Shown here in pieces: positions 63,280 to 64,000 of a DNA stretch of 64,000 nt (within the stretch, counting starts at the first letter, position 1; each line of letters opens with the position of its first letter). The position numbers were made by a program, and so were the translations under genes. Under the pieces are notes generated by a model. It did not search any database. It saw only the letters and a program-made list of their open reading frames with translations, and was not told the DNA's origin. This DNA is from Spirochaetota bacterium. GTDB lineage: Bacteria; Spirochaetota; UBA4802; JAFGJZ01. The stretch spans positions 81,900 through 145,899 of the forward strand of contig JAFGRW010000054.1 of NCBI GenBank assembly GCA_016934935.1. Direction: 5' to 3'.

Positions 63280-63671
63280 GATTTTAGTATAAAAATCAAT
63301 AATGAATTATCAAGGATTTTTTATTTATATTTTTGGTAATTTATAAAAAGTGTGCTCTCCGGGTTTCAAAGCTATACTTTATGAGTTGTTTCTGTTTTTT
63401 TGACAGAAAACCATGACTGCTTTTTTTATTGCTTTTTATATTATTGTCGTTTAGTTCTTGATAAAAACAGTAATAATGACCTTATTGGGTTTAACAATAG
63501 GGAACTTCGAAAAATTACAATGTACCAGAGGGCAGCATGGTTTAAGCGCCTATTCTAAAGGAATTTTTCGTGTTACCCGTGGGATTGTTCTGATAAGAAC
63601 AACCTGCAAGGGCAAGTTCCTTGTTGGAAAGTTAATAATTAGAAGTTACCAATAGTAATCAGGGGTAAGCA
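63280..63671. other. Intergenic region with repeat copy C
   Basis: These 392 bases separate the divergent small lipoprotein gene and the Lys-rich gene. The last 150 are repeat copy C. The 65-residue ORF in the track (63458-63655) is translated repeat and is not supported. The rest is AT-rich with no clear feature. Confidence 0.55.
63501..63650 (+). repeat. Dispersed inverted-repeat element, copy C (full length)
   Basis: The most complete copy, 150 bp. It begins GGAACTTCGAAAAATTACAA and the complement of its end begins GGTAACTTCTAATTATTAAC, imperfect terminal inverted repeats. AATAG flanks both sides. Inner structure: CGAAAAATT near the left end can pair with AATTTTTCG about 50 bases on; TTGTTCT-GATA-AGAACAA (63585-63602) is a perfect 7-bp hairpin; CCTGCAAGGGCAAGTTCC follows. 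Confidence 0.85.
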
Positions 63672-64000
63672 ATGAAAGTTGTTCATGTCTTAAAACGTAT
63701 TGAAACGATCGATCAGGACATCAAAGAATTGAAGAAACTGGAAAAATCGATCGCATCAAATAAATCTTTTTCAACGCCTATTTTTATCTCGATTGAGCAG
63801 CAGATTAACCTTTTGCTGGACGAACGAATAAAACTCTTTGGTTTGGAGCTTGCTAATCCCCCTCAGTCTCTATTGGATGCTGTTGGAGAAGAAGAGGAAG
63901 AGTTCAAACCTCTATTAAATACTAAAACCACCAAGAAGAGTGCCAAAAAAAGCAGTAAAAAGTCTTCATCTGCGTCTAAAAAGAACAAACAGCATCCAAA
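63672..64000 (+). CDS. Lys-rich unknown protein, C-terminus off window
   Basis: An open frame of 109 codons runs from ATG 63672 to the window edge; it is missing from the ORF track because it has no stop. AGGGG lies seven bases upstream. The N-terminal 75 residues look like a coiled coil (MKVVHVLKRIETIDQDIKEL). After an acidic EEEEE stretch the protein becomes Lys/Ser-rich ('KKSAKKSSKKSSSASKKNK'), like a histone H1-type tail. Function is unknown; nucleic-acid binding is possible. Confidence 0.6.
   Translation, partial: MKVVHVLKRIETIDQDIKELKKLEKSIASNKSFSTPIFISIEQQINLLLDERIKLFGLELANPPQSLLDAVGEEEEEFKPLLNTKTTKKSAKKSSKKSSSASKKNKQHP

Noticed and set aside
63458-63655. 65-residue ORF before the Lys-rich gene
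   Set aside because: It lies almost fully in repeat copy C and has no conserved features; the real start is at 63672.

Overview
The window reads as a stretch of chromosome from an AT-rich spirochaete. The strongest taxonomic evidence is a 647-residue homologue of the spirochaetal cytoplasmic filament protein CfpA (14960..16903). It is followed by a conserved unknown protein and a pyruvate,phosphate dikinase-like protein, an order I remember from Treponema. A CarD regulator beside a YacL-type PIN/TRAM protein, several lipoproteins with loose lipoboxes and STAS-domain regulators fit the same picture. The species cannot be named from sequence alone. No plasmid, integrated prophage, CRISPR array or rRNA operon is visible.

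Layout. 0-7 kb: the end of an unknown gene, a giant fibre-like protein with sixteen perfect-length 32-residue repeats, an unknown protein coupled to a secreted phospholipase D-like protein, and nadC. 7-13 kb, mostly minus strand: an RND pump, an RNase HI-like protein and tyrA, then a Lys-rich unknown protein on plus. 13.6-21 kb: a VWA membrane lipoprotein, then the cfpA / unknown / PPDK-like / DUF1858 cluster and tRNA-Tyr and tRNA-Thr. 21-28 kb: a TolC / membrane-fusion / ABC-ATPase set, xerD, a SpoIID-like lipoprotein and queA. 28-36 kb: a long plus-strand run of Nif3, zinc-ribbon protein, degenerate RNase H-like protein, recJ, STAS, ispF, tyrS, ECF sigma factor and probable anti-sigma. 36-42 kb, minus strand: dus, two unknowns, gltX, an orphan zinc-finger protein and an outer-membrane barrel. 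42-47 kb: mscS, a fucose-isomerase-like protein, three tRNA genes (Arg, Ser, Ser) around a small membrane protein, and radC. 47-52 kb, minus strand: ileS, lspA and lysA. 52-64 kb: a SpoU methyltransferase, an MsrB-MsrA fusion, a STAS/zinc-ribbon protein with a membrane partner, a flavodoxin-like reductase, the YacL-like protein, carD, a class A penicillin-binding protein, an HtrA protease, a degenerate SDR-like protein, a small lipoprotein and the start of a Lys-rich protein.

Most of the window is housekeeping: tRNA charging and modification, DNA repair, envelope synthesis and efflux. The most novel structure is non-coding. Five intergenic copies (A to E below) of one short repeat with imperfect terminal inverted repeats are spread over the window. 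Two have internal deletions, one has gained a perfect 16-bp hairpin, and two abut the msrBA gene. This looks like an undescribed MITE-like family. Other points of interest are the fibre-like repeat protein, a Nif3/zinc-ribbon/RNase H-like cassette whose RNase H domain has lost catalytic residues, and a PPDK-like protein whose phosphotransfer and PEP half is intact while its ATP-binding half is eroded.
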